From: PZPK01 sp041590075
GTDB lineage: Bacteria; Pseudomonadota; Gammaproteobacteria; Pseudomonadales; Oleiphilaceae
DNA length: 38,744 bases
Reading direction: 5' to 3'
NCBI GenBank assembly: GCA_041590075.1
Contig: JBFHUL010000027.1
Location: 1 to 38,744, forward strand
Shown here: positions 25,628 through 34,175 of the stretch, in pieces
How positions within the stretch are numbered: position 1 is the first letter of the stretch
How the letters are laid out: each line of letters starts with the position of its first letter
Notes under the pieces: model-generated
Seen by the model: only the letters and a program-made list of their open reading frames with translations
Database searches by the model: none
What the model was told of the DNA's origin: nothing
Position numbers and translations under genes: made by a program

Positions 25628-25651
25628 AAAAAAGGGGAAATCCCCTTTTTT
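25628..25651. terminator. Strong terminator-like hairpin between rpsB and tsf
   Basis: AAAAAGGGG (629-637 of the 25,000s) pairs with CCCCTTTTT (642-650) around AAAT. A-runs and T-runs on both sides make it active in either direction. Read on the minus strand it is followed by a long T-run. It would lower tsf transcription relative to rpsB or release a short rpsB transcript. Confidence 0.8.
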
Positions 25652-25740
25652 ATACTGTGTTGTTTCGTGCCGTTTGATGCACCAGCGCCCGCACTTGAGC
25701 GCAATGATGCATCCATGCAGACAACCCGAGACTGTCGTGT

Positions 25741-26496
25741 TTACTCGGCCGCCTGCTCACCTTCAGCGGGCGCTGCGGCCGCTGCTTCAGCCACCTCAAC
25801 GTACTCACCGCCTACCGATGCAGAACCTTCTACCACAGAATCGGCAAAGGCCTTAGCGTAAATCTGGATGGCGCGAATGGCGTCATCGTTACCGGGAATC
25901 ACGTGATCGATGCCATCAGGATCACTGTTGGTATCCACGATACCGATGACAGGAATACCCAGCTTGTTGGCTTCTTTCACTGCAATACGCTCGTGATCCA
26001 CATCAATCACAAACAGCGCATCGGGCAGGCCGCCCATGTCTTTAATACCACCGATGCTGCGCTCAAGCTTGTCCATTTCACGCTTACGCATCAGACCTTC
26101 TTTCTTGGTCAGCTTTTCGAAGGTGCCGTCTTTCATCTGCGTTTCGAGCTCACGATAACGGCGAATGCTCTGACGAATGGTTTTGTAGTTCGTCAACATG
26201 CCGCCCAACCAACGATGGTTGACGTAGGGCATGCCACACCGCTCGGCTTCTTCTTTGACGATTTTTCCTGCAGCGCGCTTGGTACCCACAAACAGAACCT
26301 TGTTCTTGTTTTCGGCCAGCTTTTTCACCATGCCCAATGCATCATTCAATGCAGGGACGGTTTGCTCCAGGTTAATGATATGAATCTTGTTGCGGGCACC
26401 GAAGATATACTTGCCCATTTTTGGGTTCCAGTAACGCGTCTGGTGCCCGAAGTGTACGCCTGCCTTGAGCAGGTCTCGCATAGAAACTGCAGCCAT
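25741..26496 (-). CDS. rpsB: 30S ribosomal protein S2
   Basis: Binds late to the small subunit next to S1. The protein is 251 aa. MRDLLKAGVHFGHQTRYWNPKMG (from about 6) is the classic N-terminus, followed by RWLGGMLTNYKTIRQS and PDALFVIDV. The C-terminus is an Ala/Glu-rich tail. It heads the supercluster with a long leader on the minus strand and lies opposite map. Confidence 0.99.
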   Translation of the reverse strand: MAAVSMRDLLKAGVHFGHQTRYWNPKMGKYIFGARNKIHIINLEQTVPALNDALGMVKKLAENKNKVLFVGTKRAAGKIVKEEAERCGMPYVNHRWLGGMLTNYKTIRQSIRRYRELETQMKDGTFEKLTKKEGLMRKREMDKLERSIGGIKDMGGLPDALFVIDVDHERIAVKEANKLGIPVIGIVDTNSDPDGIDHVIPGNDDAIRAIQIYAKAFADSVVEGSASVGGEYVEVAEAAAAAPAEGEQAAE

Positions 26497-26499
26497 AAT

Positions 26500-26515
26500 A
26501 ATACTCTCTTGTATT
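26500..26515 (-). promoter_or_regulatory. Hairpin presenting the rpsB ribosome-binding site
   Basis: Minus-strand AATAC-AAGAGA-GTATT forms a 5-pair stem with the purine-rich Shine-Dalgarno bases in its loop, ending 3 bases before the rpsB ATG. S2 is known to repress its own translation through the rpsB leader in E. coli, so this could be part of that control. Confidence 0.45.
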
Positions 26516-26653
26516 GGGTTGGACCTCCACGCCTCCCATCACTCAACCAGGGGCTTTGCAAGCCTCCGGCACCCAGAATAATGTGTCGAAACGTGTGCGG
26601 ATTTTTTACTGCTTCGGAAGCCTTTCATAGGCCACCCGAATTTCAGCGAGCGC

Positions 26654-26662
26654 TTTATACCA
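26654..26662 (-). promoter_or_regulatory. Probable rpsB promoter (-10 element)
   Basis: Minus-strand TGGTATAAA is an extended -10. TTCCTA lies about 17 bases upstream as a weak -35. The start near 26647 gives a leader of about 150 bases, similar to what is known for E. coli rpsB. The 335-base gap 26497-26831 holds this leader, the divergent map promoter and no gene. Confidence 0.5.
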
Positions 26663-26740
26663 CACCCCCCGTTTAATAGGAAGCTTTTGTACCACCCGAA
26701 GCACTCATCAACACCATAATGCGAAGCGTGGCACGGCCCT

Positions 26741-26769
26741 TTCGAATCGCTCGCGGTTCAGGTTAAAAT
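26741..26769 (+). promoter_or_regulatory. Probable sigma-70 promoter of map
   Basis: TTCGAA (26741-26746), a 17-base spacer and TAAAAT (26764-26769) fit a sigma-70 promoter. The start would be near 26776, just before a perfect hairpin. Confidence 0.5.
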
Positions 26770-26779
26770 GGCGCGCTTT

Positions 26780-26798
26780 GATCTACCGGGTGTAGATC
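26780..26798 (+). promoter_or_regulatory. 5'-terminal hairpin in the map leader
   Basis: GATCTAC (26780-26786) pairs perfectly with GTAGATC (26792-26798) around CGGGT. It would sit at the extreme 5' end of the map-glnD transcript, where such stems often protect mRNA. No T-run follows. Confidence 0.5.
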
Positions 26799-26831
26799 CT
26801 CCACCTTTCACTTCGGATCTTTTCGACCACC

Positions 26832-27611
26832 ATGAAAGTATCAATCAAAACAGCCGACGAAATCGAAAAAATGCGCGTAGCGGGCCGAATGGCGGCCGAG
26901 GTGCTCGAAATGATCGGCGATTACGTTCAGGCTGGCGTCACCACAGATGAGCTGAACACCATCTGCCACGACTACATCGTGAACAAACTCGACGCCATCC
27001 CCGCCCCACTCAACTATAAGGGGTTTCCCAAGTCGATTTGCACCTCCGTGAATCATGTGATCTGCCACGGCATTCCCAGCGAAAAAAAGGTGCTGAAAAA
27101 CGGGGACATCATTAATATTGATGTGACCGTGATCAAAGACGCTTATCACGGCGACACCAGCAAGATGTTTTACGTAGGCAAGCCCAGCATCGCAGCAGAG
27201 CGGCTCGTCAATATCACGCAGGAATGCATGTATAAAGGTATACGTCTGGTGAAACCCGGAACACGACTGGGTGATATCGGGCATGTGATTCAAAAACATG
27301 CCGAGAGCAACTACTACTCGGTCGTGCGTGAGTATTGTGGCCACGGCATCGGCAAGGTGTTCCATGAAGAACCCCAAGTGATGCACTACGGTAAACCCGG
27401 CACAGGGCTGGAGCTAAAAGAAGGCATGACCTTCACCATCGAACCAATGATCAATCAGGGTAAACGACACTGTAAACTGCTGCCCGACGGTTGGACCGTG
27501 GTCACGAAAGACCACAAGCTTTCGGCGCAATGGGAACACACCATTCTGGTAACGGCGGACGGATTTGAAATTTTGACCATGAGAGAGGAAGAACGCGAGC
27601 TCTTCGCGTAG
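26832..27611 (+). CDS. map: Type I methionine aminopeptidase
   Basis: Removes the start methionine from new proteins. The protein is 259 aa without an N-terminal extension. The active site is complete at the same numbers as in E. coli: H79, D97, D108, H171, E204 and E235 (in NHVICHGIP, NIDVTV, HGDTS, GHGIG, TIEPM and QWEHT). The ribosome site before the ATG is weak. glnD follows after 8 bases. Confidence 0.99.
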   Translation: MKVSIKTADEIEKMRVAGRMAAEVLEMIGDYVQAGVTTDELNTICHDYIVNKLDAIPAPLNYKGFPKSICTSVNHVICHGIPSEKKVLKNGDIINIDVTVIKDAYHGDTSKMFYVGKPSIAAERLVNITQECMYKGIRLVKPGTRLGDIGHVIQKHAESNYYSVVREYCGHGIGKVFHEEPQVMHYGKPGTGLELKEGMTFTIEPMINQGKRHCKLLPDGWTVVTKDHKLSAQWEHTILVTADGFEILTMREEERELFA

Positions 27612-27619
27612 CACCCTGC

Positions 27620-30322
27620 ATGACAGCGCCTTCGTTTAATGCCAGTACAGAACGCACCTTTCTGCAACGCTCCGGGTTAACCCCTGGATCGTTCCTGAAT
27701 GAGTTGGCGGCGCAACGTCATCCTGCCAGTAAAAGCCGTGAATTTCTGGAAATTGCCAAAACAACGCTCGACCAGATGTACACTGAAGGCGGCAATGTTC
27801 GCGATCTGGTAGCGCTCAAGTCGCACATCATGGACCAACTGCTGGCGGCACTGTGGCAATTGCACGCCCTCCCCCAAGATTGTGCATTGTTGGCCGTGGG
27901 TGGCTATGGCCGAGGGGAACTCCACCCGCACTCCGACATCGACCTGCTATTGCTGGTCAGGGACGACATTGATGAAACGCTTGGCGAGAAGCTTTCGGCC
28001 TTCGTCACCCTGTTGTGGGATTTACGGCTCGACATTGGTCATAGTGTGCGCAGCCTCGAAGAGTGCATCGACTCGGCCCGCGAAGATGTCACCATTGCCA
28101 CCAACCTGCTCGAAACGCGCACTATTTCTGGCCCCGAAGCCCTTCGGCAGGCACTGACCACGCGTGTTTATTCCGATGAGGTGTATACCTCCAAGGAATA
28201 CTTTCTGGCCAAGCGGCAGGAACAGGCCGATCGTCACGAAAAATACAGCGGCACGGAATACAATCTGGAGCCCAACCTCAAGTCCTCACCCGGCACACTG
28301 CGCGACATTCAGACCATTGCATGGATCACCAAACGTCATTTTGGCCCCGATGCACTCGACATGCGCTCCCGTTACGACTTCCTCACCGAAGAAGAGTACG
28401 AATTGCTGCTGGGCGGCGAAACCTTCCTCTGGACCATGCGGTACGGCCTGCAGATGATTGCCGACCGTAATGAAAACCGCCTGCTCTTCGATCACCAGCG
28501 CAAACTGGCAAAGATTCTGGGTTATGAAGACAACGAGGAAAAACTCGGCGTTGAACAAATGATGCAGAAGTACTACCGCACGGTACTGGGCCTTGCGGAA
28601 CTCACCGACGTTATTCTGCAGTTTTTCGACGACTACTATCTGGGCAGCCAGCAACCCCCGCAGATTGAAACCCTGAACAAGCGCTTCCAACTGAATAATG
28701 GTTATATCGAAACCACCGATCCGGGTGTGTTCGACCGCTCACCCTATGCGCTGATCGAAATCTTTCTCATGAAAGCGCAGAATCCGGAAATCAAGGGGAT
28801 CAAGGCAACCACCATCCAATTGATGCGCGAACACCAGTACCTCATGGACGACAGCTTCCGTAATGATTTGGCGAATACCACGCTATTCATGGAGATTCTG
28901 CGCACGCCTCATGCCCTGCATCGTACCCTCAATGCGATGCTCAAATACAATGTACTGGGGCGCTATCTGCCGGAGTTCGGCCGGATTATCGGCCAGATGC
29001 AACACGACCTGTTTCACTGCTACACCGTCGATGCCCACACCATACAGCTGGTTCGCAACCTGATTCAGCTCGAAACGCCCGAGAGCCGCAAACAATTTCC
29101 GCTCGCGTCGCGCCTGATTCGCCAAATACCCAAGCGCGAGCTGCTCTACGTAGCGGCCATTTATCACGACATCGCCAAAGGACGCGGCGGCGATCATTCC
29201 GAGCTAGGCGCCGAAGATGCCGAAGCATTCTGCGAACGGCACCACTTCTCGGAACGTGATACCAAATTAGTCTGTTGGCTGGTCGAGCAACACCTGCTCA
29301 TGTCGATGACCGCGCAGAAAAAAGACATCGCCGATCCGGAGATCATCCATCAGTTTGCACAGCAAGTGCCCAGCCTGATGCATCTGGAGTACCTATACGT
29401 GCTCACGGTGTGCGACATCTCCGCGACCAATCCCAGCCTGTGGAACAGCTGGCGCGCCTCGCTGATGCAACAGCTGTTTGTGGAAACACGGCGCGCCATT
29501 CGCCGCGGCATTGATCAACCCATCGACCGCAACGACTGGATACGGGCCACCCGGCAAGAAGTGCGCTCCATGCTGTTTGAACAGGGCTTTGCGGCACAAC
29601 GGGTGGAGGCATTACTGGAATCTCTCGAAGACGATTATTTCCTTCAGGATTCAACCGCTGATCTTGCCTGGCAAACCGCAGCAATTCTCAATCATGGTGA
29701 GTCAGAAGAACCCCTGATCATCATTCGCGATAGCAAGGCACGCAATGGCGACGGCTTCAGTCAGATCATGATCTACCTTAAGTCCAAGCAGGATTTGTTC
29801 GCCGCCACCGCCGCAGTGCTCGAACAGCTTAATCTCAACGTATTGAACGCACGCATCAGCGCTACCGGCGGCGCCTTCAGCTTGAGTAATTTTGTGGTTA
29901 CCGATGCGCAACACCAGGCACTCGACAAAGACCCGGAGCGTAAAGCACAGGTGCATCACCGCCTGATGGAAGAGTTGGACGATCCGGAAGATTATCCGGA
30001 AATTATCCAGCGGCGCACGCCCCGGCAGCTCAAGCATTTTTCGTTTCCTACGGAAGTCACCTTCAGCAACGACATGGTGAATCAACACACCGTAATGGAA
30101 GTGGTCACACCCGACCGCCCCGGGCTGCTGGCACGAATTGGCCAAATTCTACTGAGTCACAATATTCTCTTACTCAATGCGCGCATCGCCACGCTGGGTG
30201 AGCGCGTGGAAGACGTTTTTTTCATCACCGATGCAGACGGTGAGCCGATCAGCGAGGCCAGCCTGTGTACTGCATTGCAGCAAGACATTTGTCGCCAGCT
30301 CGATGAGCAGGTAGACAGCTAA
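27620..30322 (+). CDS. glnD: Bifunctional uridylyltransferase/uridylyl-removing enzyme (PII regulator)
   Basis: Senses glutamine and adds or removes UMP on PII proteins, controlling nitrogen assimilation. The protein is 900 aa, full length. The nucleotidyltransferase site is GGYGRGELHPHSDIDLL (94-110) with D106 and D108. The HD domain for UMP removal contains YHDIAKGRGGDHSELG (about 515-530). Two ACT domains close the protein, at about 697-770 and 822-895 (second: EVVTPDRPGLLARIGQIL). The gene lies directly after map and 22 bases before dapC, as in Pseudomonas. Confidence 0.99.
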   Translation: MTAPSFNASTERTFLQRSGLTPGSFLNELAAQRHPASKSREFLEIAKTTLDQMYTEGGNVRDLVALKSHIMDQLLAALWQLHALPQDCALLAVGGYGRGELHPHSDIDLLLLVRDDIDETLGEKLSAFVTLLWDLRLDIGHSVRSLEECIDSAREDVTIATNLLETRTISGPEALRQALTTRVYSDEVYTSKEYFLAKRQEQADRHEKYSGTEYNLEPNLKSSPGTLRDIQTIAWITKRHFGPDALDMRSRYDFLTEEEYELLLGGETFLWTMRYGLQMIADRNENRLLFDHQRKLAKILGYEDNEEKLGVEQMMQKYYRTVLGLAELTDVILQFFDDYYLGSQQPPQIETLNKRFQLNNGYIETTDPGVFDRSPYALIEIFLMKAQNPEIKGIKATTIQLMREHQYLMDDSFRNDLANTTLFMEILRTPHALHRTLNAMLKYNVLGRYLPEFGRIIGQMQHDLFHCYTVDAHTIQLVRNLIQLETPESRKQFPLASRLIRQIPKRELLYVAAIYHDIAKGRGGDHSELGAEDAEAFCERHHFSERDTKLVCWLVEQHLLMSMTAQKKDIADPEIIHQFAQQVPSLMHLEYLYVLTVCDISATNPSLWNSWRASLMQQLFVETRRAIRRGIDQPIDRNDWIRATRQEVRSMLFEQGFAAQRVEALLESLEDDYFLQDSTADLAWQTAAILNHGESEEPLIIIRDSKARNGDGFSQIMIYLKSKQDLFAATAAVLEQLNLNVLNARISATGGAFSLSNFVVTDAQHQALDKDPERKAQVHHRLMEELDDPEDYPEIIQRRTPRQLKHFSFPTEVTFSNDMVNQHTVMEVVTPDRPGLLARIGQILLSHNILLLNARIATLGERVEDVFFITDADGEPISEASLCTALQQDICRQLDEQVDS

Positions 30323-30344
30323 ATCCGCCAGGCAAGAGAGCATC

Positions 30345-31541
30345 ATGAATCCTGACCTACAGCTGTTACAACCCTATCCGTTTGAGAAGCTCGGCAAGTT
30401 ATTGGGCGCCGTGCAGGCACCAAAGGAACTCGCCCCGATCCCCTTATCGGTAGGCGAACCCAAGCACCCCTCGCCGGAATTTGTGAAACGCTGTCTCGAA
30501 GCACAGATGGACGGTCTCGCGAAATATCCCAGCACCAAAGGTATAGCGCAATTACGCGAAACCATTGCCAACTGGGCCACGCATCGCTTTACACTGGCGC
30601 CGGACTCGTTAAACCCCGAAGACAACGTGTTACCCGTTAACGGTACGCGAGAAGCGATTTTTTCCTTCACCCAAGCGGTGATTGATCGCAACACGGCACC
30701 ACTGGTGATCAGCCCCAACCCCTTTTATCAGATCTATGAGGGCGCCGCTTTTCTGTCTGGCGCAGAGCTGAAACTGCTGCCCACCAATCAGGACACCGGG
30801 TTTATTCCCGATTATTCGCAGGTGAGCGATGCCGAATGGCAACGCTGCCAAGTACTGTTTATCTGCAGCCCAGGCAACCCAACGGGCGCCGTGCACTCAC
30901 TCGATACGCTCAAAAAGCTCATCGCCCTGGCTGATCAGCATGACTTTGTGATCGCGTCCGACGAATGCTACTCCGAGATCTACTGCGACGAAGCCCAGCC
31001 TCCCGCAGGCCTGCTGCAGGCCTGCGCCGAGCTGGGCCGCGACGACTATGCGCGTTGCGTGGTTTTCCACAGCCTCAGTAAACGCAGCAATCTGCCCGGA
31101 TTGCGCTCTGGATTTATTGCCGGAGACGCCGCACTGCTGCGCCCCTATCTCAAGTATCGTACCTATCACGGCTGTGCCATGCCGATACAACACCAATTGG
31201 CCAGCATCGAAGCCTGGAAGGACGAACAGCATGTGCGCGACAATCGCAGTGCCTATCGCGAAAAGTTCAATCAGGTGCTCAAGATTCTCTCGCCCGTGAT
31301 GGATGTACAAGCCAGCGATGCGAGCTTTTACCTGTGGCCCCGCACGCCCATCTGTGATGCCGAATTTGCACAGCAACTGTTTGCACAACAGCACGTCACG
31401 GTGTTACCCGGCTCCTATTTATCGCGCACGGTTGATGGGCACAATCCGGGTGAGCAGCGCGTGCGCATGGCTCTGGTTGCCCCCCTTGCCGAATGTATCG
31501 AAGCTGCGCAGCGCATTCGCACCTTTATACAAAGCCTATGA
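30345..31541 (+). CDS. dapC: Succinyldiaminopimelate aminotransferase
   Basis: PLP enzyme that makes N-succinyl-LL-2,6-diaminopimelate from its keto precursor and glutamate. The protein is 398 aa, fold type I. PLSVGEPKHPSP (about 33-44) starts the core, CSPGNPTGAV is the conserved cofactor-contact loop, and HSLSKRSNLPGLRSGF holds the PLP lysine at about 246. The neighbours dapD and dapE carry the steps on either side, which supports DapC over a general aminotransferase. Confidence 0.95.
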   Translation: MNPDLQLLQPYPFEKLGKLLGAVQAPKELAPIPLSVGEPKHPSPEFVKRCLEAQMDGLAKYPSTKGIAQLRETIANWATHRFTLAPDSLNPEDNVLPVNGTREAIFSFTQAVIDRNTAPLVISPNPFYQIYEGAAFLSGAELKLLPTNQDTGFIPDYSQVSDAEWQRCQVLFICSPGNPTGAVHSLDTLKKLIALADQHDFVIASDECYSEIYCDEAQPPAGLLQACAELGRDDYARCVVFHSLSKRSNLPGLRSGFIAGDAALLRPYLKYRTYHGCAMPIQHQLASIEAWKDEQHVRDNRSAYREKFNQVLKILSPVMDVQASDASFYLWPRTPICDAEFAQQLFAQQHVTVLPGSYLSRTVDGHNPGEQRVRMALVAPLAECIEAAQRIRTFIQSL

Positions 31542-31557
31542 GGAATAACCGAATACC

Positions 31558-31911
31558 ATGAGTAAGGTCAGCATTTACGGAATCAAGAACTGCGACACCA
31601 TGAAAAAAGCCATGACCTGGCTGGATGCGCAAGGTATCGAATACCACTTTCACGACTACAAGAAAGCCGGCATTGATGCCGAGACGCTGTCTGTCTGGCT
31701 CGCAAAGGTCAGCCATGAGAACCTCATCAACAAGCGCGGCACGACGTGGCGCAAGCTGCCCGAGGCCGACAAAACCGACGTGGACCAAAGCAAAGCGATC
31801 GCCCTGATGATGGCCAACACATCGCTAATCAAACGCCCGGTGTTAGTCGTTGACGACAGTATCCATCTCGGCTTCAAGGCCGATGACTACGCCCGTATTT
31901 TTAACCTTTAA
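31558..31911 (+). CDS. yffB: ArsC/Spx-like protein of the YffB family
   Basis: A 117-aa thioredoxin-fold protein. YGIKNCDTMKKAMTWLD (about 7-23) has a single Cys in place of a CxxC pair, followed by YHFHDYKKAGID, RGTTWRKL and the ending LIKRPVLVVDD. It is not expected to be a true arsenate reductase. In E. coli yffB lies next to dapE, and here it sits between dapC and dapD, so a link to diaminopimelate synthesis or thiol state is often suspected but not shown. GAGGAA precedes the start. Confidence 0.93.
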   Translation: MSKVSIYGIKNCDTMKKAMTWLDAQGIEYHFHDYKKAGIDAETLSVWLAKVSHENLINKRGTTWRKLPEADKTDVDQSKAIALMMANTSLIKRPVLVVDDSIHLGFKADDYARIFNL

Positions 31912-31944
31912 TTCACCTCTCTCAGAACGTAATCGGAAACTATT

Positions 31945-32964
31945 ATGACCATCGCATTCGGACTCGGAATCGGCACCAAAAACCACAACAACGAATGGCT
32001 CGAAGCCTACTTCCCGACACCTGTGTACCAACCCGAAGCACACCTCTTCAGCGCGCTGCGGGAAACCCTGAATCTGGCTGAGGGCAATGCCACGGCTGAA
32101 CTCACCGATGCCCAACTTGAATCCCTGACGCAACTTTCTTCGGCACCTGGAATCGCCGCGGTAGCCAAACAACTTCAAGGCAGCCAGCGCCCCTGCGTGG
32201 CAGTATTGATCAGCGAAGATACGAGCGCGAGCAGCACACCCGAGGTATACCTCAAGCTGCACCTGATTTCCCATCGCCTGGTGAAGCCTCACGGTATTAA
32301 TCTGGACGGCATCTTTGGTTTGCTGCCGAACGTCGCCTGGACCAACGAAGGCCCTGTCGATCTGAAAGAGCTACCCGCAAGACAGCTGCAGGCGCGTGCC
32401 GAAGGCCGCTGGCTGGAGGTTAAATCGGTGGATAAATTCCCACAAATGACCGACTACGTGGTACCCGGCGGCGTGCGCATTGCGGATACCGCACGCGTGC
32501 GACTTGGCGCCTACATAGGCGAAGGCACCACCATCATGCATGAGGGCTTTGTCAACTTTAACGCTGGCACCGAGGGCACTTCGATGATTGAAGGCCGCAT
32601 CTCGGCCGGCGTCATGGTGGGCGAAGGCTCCGATCTGGGCGGCGGCTGCTCCACCATGGGCACTCTGTCGGGAGGCGGCAACATTGTGATTTCAGTCGGC
32701 AAGAACAGCCTTATCGGCGCCAACGCAGGTATCGGCATTCCGCTGGGTGATCGCTGCACCGTGGAATCCGGTTTGTACCTGACGGCCGGCACCAAGGTCG
32801 CAGTACTCGACAACGATGGCGAACTGGTGGAAAGCGTGAAAGCCCGCGATCTGGCCGGCAAGGCAGATTTGCTGTTCCGTCGCAATTCCGCCAACGGTCG
32901 CGTGGAGTGCCTGACCAACAAAACCGCCATCGAACTGAACGAAGCACTGCACGCCAACAACTAA
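31945..32964 (+). CDS. dapD: Tetrahydrodipicolinate N-succinyltransferase
   Basis: Commits tetrahydrodipicolinate to the succinylase branch of lysine and peptidoglycan precursor synthesis. The protein is 339 aa, the long Pseudomonas-type form. Left-handed beta-helix hexapeptide repeats fill the second half (ARVRLGAYIGEGTTIMHEGF to GNIVISVGKNSLIGANAGIG). NFNAGTEG and GGGCSTMGTLSGG mark the substrate and CoA region. Confidence 0.97.
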   Translation: MTIAFGLGIGTKNHNNEWLEAYFPTPVYQPEAHLFSALRETLNLAEGNATAELTDAQLESLTQLSSAPGIAAVAKQLQGSQRPCVAVLISEDTSASSTPEVYLKLHLISHRLVKPHGINLDGIFGLLPNVAWTNEGPVDLKELPARQLQARAEGRWLEVKSVDKFPQMTDYVVPGGVRIADTARVRLGAYIGEGTTIMHEGFVNFNAGTEGTSMIEGRISAGVMVGEGSDLGGGCSTMGTLSGGGNIVISVGKNSLIGANAGIGIPLGDRCTVESGLYLTAGTKVAVLDNDGELVESVKARDLAGKADLLFRRNSANGRVECLTNKTAIELNEALHANN

Positions 32965-32981
32965 ACCGGCCGCCATGAATA

Positions 32982-33006
32982 CATGGAGAAGCACCGCTTC
33001 TCCATG
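32982..33006. repeat. Perfect 11-bp stem hairpin between dapD and dapE
   Basis: CATGGAGAAGC (32982-32992) pairs with GCTTCTCCATG (32996-33006) around ACC. No T-run follows, so it is not a normal terminator. It lies 29 bases before the dapE start at 33035. Confidence 0.75.
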
Positions 33007-33034
33007 CGATGACTCACCAACAAGACGACGCCCT

Positions 33035-34174
33035 ATGAGTGACCCCAATACCCCGACCATTCGCTTTACCCAGGATTTGATTCGTCGTGCATCGGTCACG
33101 CCCGACGACAAAGGCTGCCAGCAAATGATGACTGATCGACTCACACCGCTGGGCTTTGAGAGCGAGACGCTGGTATTCGAAGAGGTCACTAACCTCTGGG
33201 CGCGCCGCGGTAACAGCGCTCCAGTATTGGCCTTCGCCGGCCATACCGACGTAGTGCCTACCGGCCCGGCCAGTGAATGGCGTCATCCACCTTTCGATGC
33301 CGTCGTTGACGGCGACTTTCTGCATGGGCGCGGCACCGCCGACATGAAAGGCAGCCTGGCTGCCTTTATCACCGCCTGCGAGCGCTTCGTTGCCAAGCAC
33401 CCCGATCACAAAGGCTCCATTGCTCTGCTGATCACCAGCGATGAAGAAGGTCCGGCAAAAAACGGCACCGTGAAAGTGATCGACACGCTCGAAGCCCGGC
33501 AGGAGAAAATCGACTGGTGCCTGGTGGGAGAACCCTCCAGCACCCAGGTACTCGGTGATGTGATCAAGAACGGGCGCCGCGGCTCTCTGAATGCGAAGTT
33601 GACGGTACGGGGCAAACAGGGGCATGTTGCCTACCCGCACCTCGCGGCCAATCCCATTCATTTGGCCAGCCCAGCGCTCACGGCACTGGTGTCGGAGGTG
33701 TGGGACGCCGGCAACGAATTCTTCCCCGCGACCTCGTTTCAAATCACCAATATCCAAAGCGGTACGGGCGCAACCAATGTGATTCCCGGCAGCAAGGAAA
33801 TACTGTTCAACTTCCGTTTCTCAACCGAAGTCACTGCCGAAGAATTGCAACAACGCACACATGCGATTCTGGATGCCCACAAGCTCGATTACAGCATCGA
33901 CTGGCATCTCAGCGGCCAACCTTTTCTCACCGAAGCCGGCCCGTTAGTACAAGCCGCGACCGAGTCCATCAAGGAAATCAAAGGTATAGACACCACGCTT
34001 TCTACCACCGGTGGCACCTCCGACGGGCGTTTTATTGCGCCAACCGGGGCGCAAGTGCTGGAACTCGGCCCCATCAACGCCACCATTCACCAGGTGGATG
34101 AACATGTGAGCATCACCGACCTGAATGATCTTTCCGAGATCTACGAGCGCATACTGGTGAAGTTGCTCGCCTAG
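33035..34174 (+). CDS. dapE: Succinyl-diaminopimelate desuccinylase
   Basis: Zinc enzyme that releases LL-diaminopimelate and succinate. The protein is 379 aa, family M20. FAGHTDVVPTGP gives H70 and D72, GRGTADMKGSLAAF the bridging D103, and SDEEGPAKNGT the catalytic E137 and ligand E138. GGTSDGRF near the end is also conserved. The start at 33035 (MSDPNTPT) matches the family; a start 20 codons earlier lies inside the hairpin between dapD and dapE and is rejected. Confidence 0.98.
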   Translation: MSDPNTPTIRFTQDLIRRASVTPDDKGCQQMMTDRLTPLGFESETLVFEEVTNLWARRGNSAPVLAFAGHTDVVPTGPASEWRHPPFDAVVDGDFLHGRGTADMKGSLAAFITACERFVAKHPDHKGSIALLITSDEEGPAKNGTVKVIDTLEARQEKIDWCLVGEPSSTQVLGDVIKNGRRGSLNAKLTVRGKQGHVAYPHLAANPIHLASPALTALVSEVWDAGNEFFPATSFQITNIQSGTGATNVIPGSKEILFNFRFSTEVTAEELQQRTHAILDAHKLDYSIDWHLSGQPFLTEAGPLVQAATESIKEIKGIDTTLSTTGGTSDGRFIAPTGAQVLELGPINATIHQVDEHVSITDLNDLSEIYERILVKLLA

Positions 34175-34175
34175 T

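Noticed and set aside
25903..26676. 257-codon plus-strand open frame
   Set aside because: Antisense to rpsB and its leader; a shadow of a strongly biased gene.
26728..26745. TGGCACGGCC as a further sigma-54 promoter near map
   Set aside because: The -24 half matches but there is no GC at the -12 position.
31558..31911. Arsenate reductase
   Set aside because: The sequence fits the YffB branch, there are no arsenic resistance neighbours, and the gene sits in the dap operon.
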